Below are positions 62,528 to 64,000 of a stretch of 64,000 nucleotides of DNA, in pieces. A program made the translations under genes and the position numbers. The stretch's first letter is position 1, and every line of letters starts with the position of its first letter. The stretch is from NCBI RefSeq assembly GCF_900100535.1, contig NZ_FNDG01000003.1:1-64000 (forward strand). Direction: 5' to 3'. The DNA is from Phytopseudomonas flavescens. GTDB lineage: Bacteria; Pseudomonadota; Gammaproteobacteria; Pseudomonadales; Pseudomonadaceae. Below the pieces are notes generated by a model, which made no database searches, was not told the DNA's origin, and saw only the letters and a program-made list of their open reading frames with translations.

Positions 62528-63565
62528 GTGGTGGATGTGTCGCACTTGCTCAACGCAGTATCCGACGAAAACCCATGTGGGGAAGACCTCGAATACGATG
62601 CCGATTTTCTCGAGCTGGAGCGCCTGGCGCTGGGCCAGCCGGAACGCCAGATGGGCCAGTCGGTCATCGCCGCCGAACCGCCGGACTGGCGCCAGGTACG
62701 CGAACGGGCCAGCGAACTGTTCGCCCGCAGCAAGGACCTGCGCCTGGCCAACCTGTACCTGCAGAGCGCCATCGCCCTCGAAGGCCTGAGCGGCCTGGCA
62801 CAGAGCCTGACGCTGGTTCGTGAGCTGCTCACCCAGTACTGGGACGGTGTCTATCCGCAGCTGGATGCCGACGATGACAACGACCCGACCATCCGTATCA
62901 ACGCCCTCAACGCCCTGAGCGCCGAGCCGGTGATCGTCCTGCTGCGTGAAGCCAGCATCACCCGCTCGCGCGCCTTCGGTTCGGTGAGCATCCGTGCCGC
63001 CCTGAACGCCGCGGACCTGCAGCGCTTCTCCAGCGAGACGCTCTCCGCCGATCAGTTGCGCGGCGCCTTCCTCGACACCGATGCCGAGCTGCTCGACAGC
63101 ACCCGCACCGCCCTCGACGAAGCCAGCGCGGCGCTGGCCGATATCGAAGGCCTGCTCAGCGAGCGGGTCGGTTCGGCGCAAAGTGCCAACCTCGAAGTAC
63201 TCAAGCAGGTACTGCGCCACACTCGGCAGATCTTCAACGACCAGGCACCCGCCGCAGACAACGACTCATCATCTGCCGATGACACTTACCAGCAGGCCGA
63301 CGAACAGCCTTCGCAGGGTGCAGCAGAACACACAGCGCGCCAGGCGCCGGCAGCACCGGGACGCATAGCCAGCCGCGACGACGTGCTGCGTACGCTCGAT
63401 CGCCTGCTGGAATATTACGCCCAGCACGAACCTTCCAGCCCGGTGCCGGTCTTACTGACGCGCGCGCAGAAGCTGGTCACCGCAGACTTCGCGGAAATCG
63501 TGCGCAACCTGATTCCCGACGGTATGTCGCAGTTCGAAAACCTGCGTGGCCCCGAATACGACTAA
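62528..63565 (+). CDS. tssA: T6SS baseplate/cap protein TssA
   Basis: A 345-residue TssA1-type protein. The N-terminal ImpA_N domain (about 5-130) has NPCGEDLEYDADFLELERLALG and ANLYLQSAIALEGLSGLAQSL. The middle is helical, then an acidic low-complexity stretch near 240-275, and a C-terminal motif (DDVLRTLDRLLEYYAQHEPSSPVPVLLTRAQKLV) typical of TssA1-type proteins. The start is GTG at 62528 with GGAGAG 8 bases upstream; a second GTG follows one codon later. Opens the rightward arm. Confidence 0.94.
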   Translation: MVDVSHLLNAVSDENPCGEDLEYDADFLELERLALGQPERQMGQSVIAAEPPDWRQVRERASELFARSKDLRLANLYLQSAIALEGLSGLAQSLTLVRELLTQYWDGVYPQLDADDDNDPTIRINALNALSAEPVIVLLREASITRSRAFGSVSIRAALNAADLQRFSSETLSADQLRGAFLDTDAELLDSTRTALDEASAALADIEGLLSERVGSAQSANLEVLKQVLRHTRQIFNDQAPAADNDSSSADDTYQQADEQPSQGAAEHTARQAPAAPGRIASRDDVLRTLDRLLEYYAQHEPSSPVPVLLTRAQKLVTADFAEIVRNLIPDGMSQFENLRGPEYD

Positions 63566-63652
63566 CGTGCGGCGGATCTTCAGGGAAGCCCCACGCACAT
63601 CGCTACCGGCCTATGGCCGACGAAGCCAGTGCACATGCACAGGAGGAGCAAC

Positions 63653-64000
63653 ATGAGCAGCAATACCAGCAGCCAGAAATTCATCGCGCGCAACCGCGCC
63701 CCGCGGGTACAGATCGAATATGACGTAGAGCTGTACGGTGCCGAGAAAAAGGTGCAGTTGCCCTTCGTCATGGGCGTGATGGCCGATCTGGCCGGCAAAC
63801 CCGCCGAGCCCCAGGCCGCCGTGGCCGACCGCAAGTTCCTGGAAATCGACGCCGACAACTTCGACTCGCGCCTCAAGGCCATGAAGCCGCGCGCGGCCTT
63901 CCACGTGCCCAACGCACTGACCGGTGAAGGCAACCTGAGCCTCGACATCACGTTCGAGAGCATGGACGACTTCAGCCCGGCCGCCATCGCCCGCAAGGTC
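63653..64000 (+). CDS. tssB: T6SS contractile sheath small subunit TssB, cut by window
   Basis: The first 116 codons of the small sheath protein that polymerises with TssC around the Hcp tube. Key blocks: SSQKFIARNRAPRVQIEYDVELYGAEKKVQLPFVMGVMADLAG and FLEIDADNFDSRLKAMKPRAAFHV. A strong AGGAGG (63641-63646) precedes the ATG. The rest, and presumably tssC, hcp, tssE-G, clpV and vgrG, lie beyond the right edge. Confidence 0.96.
   Translation, partial: MSSNTSSQKFIARNRAPRVQIEYDVELYGAEKKVQLPFVMGVMADLAGKPAEPQAAVADRKFLEIDADNFDSRLKAMKPRAAFHVPNALTGEGNLSLDITFESMDDFSPAAIARKV

Overview
The window is GC-rich, densely coded gammaproteobacterial chromosome and almost certainly Pseudomonas (sensu lato). The gene order rph / yicC-gmk-rpoZ-spoT-ridA, oxyR-recG, hupA, rubredoxin reductase-rubredoxin, glcGFED/glcC, ubiC-ubiA, phoB-phoR and dgcH-endonuclease-dsbA-cytochrome c4 matches what I remember of the segments flanking the replication origin in Pseudomonas. 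The presence of exbB-exbD-tonB before oxyR and of a T6SS next to dsbA-c4 suggests a species outside P. aeruginosa itself, perhaps the mendocina/oleovorans group. That placement is from memory and was not searched.

Layout. 1-1595: the 3' part of a two-partner-secretion outer-membrane transporter that leaves the left edge. 1848-7935: core genes for RNA processing, nucleotide metabolism and (p)ppGpp. 7976-11311: a nucleoside-diphosphate-sugar-epimerase-like protein and the TonB energy-transducing complex. 11435-18462: OxyR, RecG, a YbaK-HDOD protein, an SCP2-like protein, HU, and the rubredoxin electron-transfer pair. 18598-23831: glycolate oxidase genes with a divergent GntR regulator and a good operator palindrome between them. 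23879-28954: ubiquinone synthesis, PhoBR with a Pho box, and a DUF21-CBS-CorC membrane protein. 29190-37351: an accessory block with an orphan outer-membrane barrel and a leftward cluster of aldehyde dehydrogenase, class III aminotransferase, TauABC-type ABC importer and GMC alcohol oxidoreductase. This looks like an uptake and degradation route for a compound carrying amine and/or hydroxyl ends. 37959-44245: two EEP-family nucleases/phosphatases, an M23 peptidase, a diguanylate cyclase, DsbA and a di-haem cytochrome c4.

44671-64000: most of a P. aeruginosa H1-type type VI secretion system. The leftward arm is tagH(fha)-tssJ-tssK-tssL-tssM-tagF-pppA-ppkA-tagT-tagS-tagR-tagQ, and the divergent rightward arm begins tssA-tssB and continues past the window. 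The arm carries the whole known threonine-phosphorylation switch: TagQRST sensor/relay, PpkA kinase, PppA phosphatase, FHA reader and TagF repressor. Most neighbouring genes overlap by 1-8 bases or are only a few bases apart. Exceptions are a 158-base gap with a hairpin between pppA and ppkA and a 155-base gap before tagQ.

I found no rRNA, convincing tRNA, insertion sequence, prophage or CRISPR array. The most unusual points are the amine/alcohol cluster, a 14-bp perfect inverted repeat in a 607-base non-coding stretch, a hexanucleotide microsatellite inside tagH, a threonine motif in the TssL N-terminus that could be a PpkA site, and an altered VRGY/F motif in the TpsB transporter.
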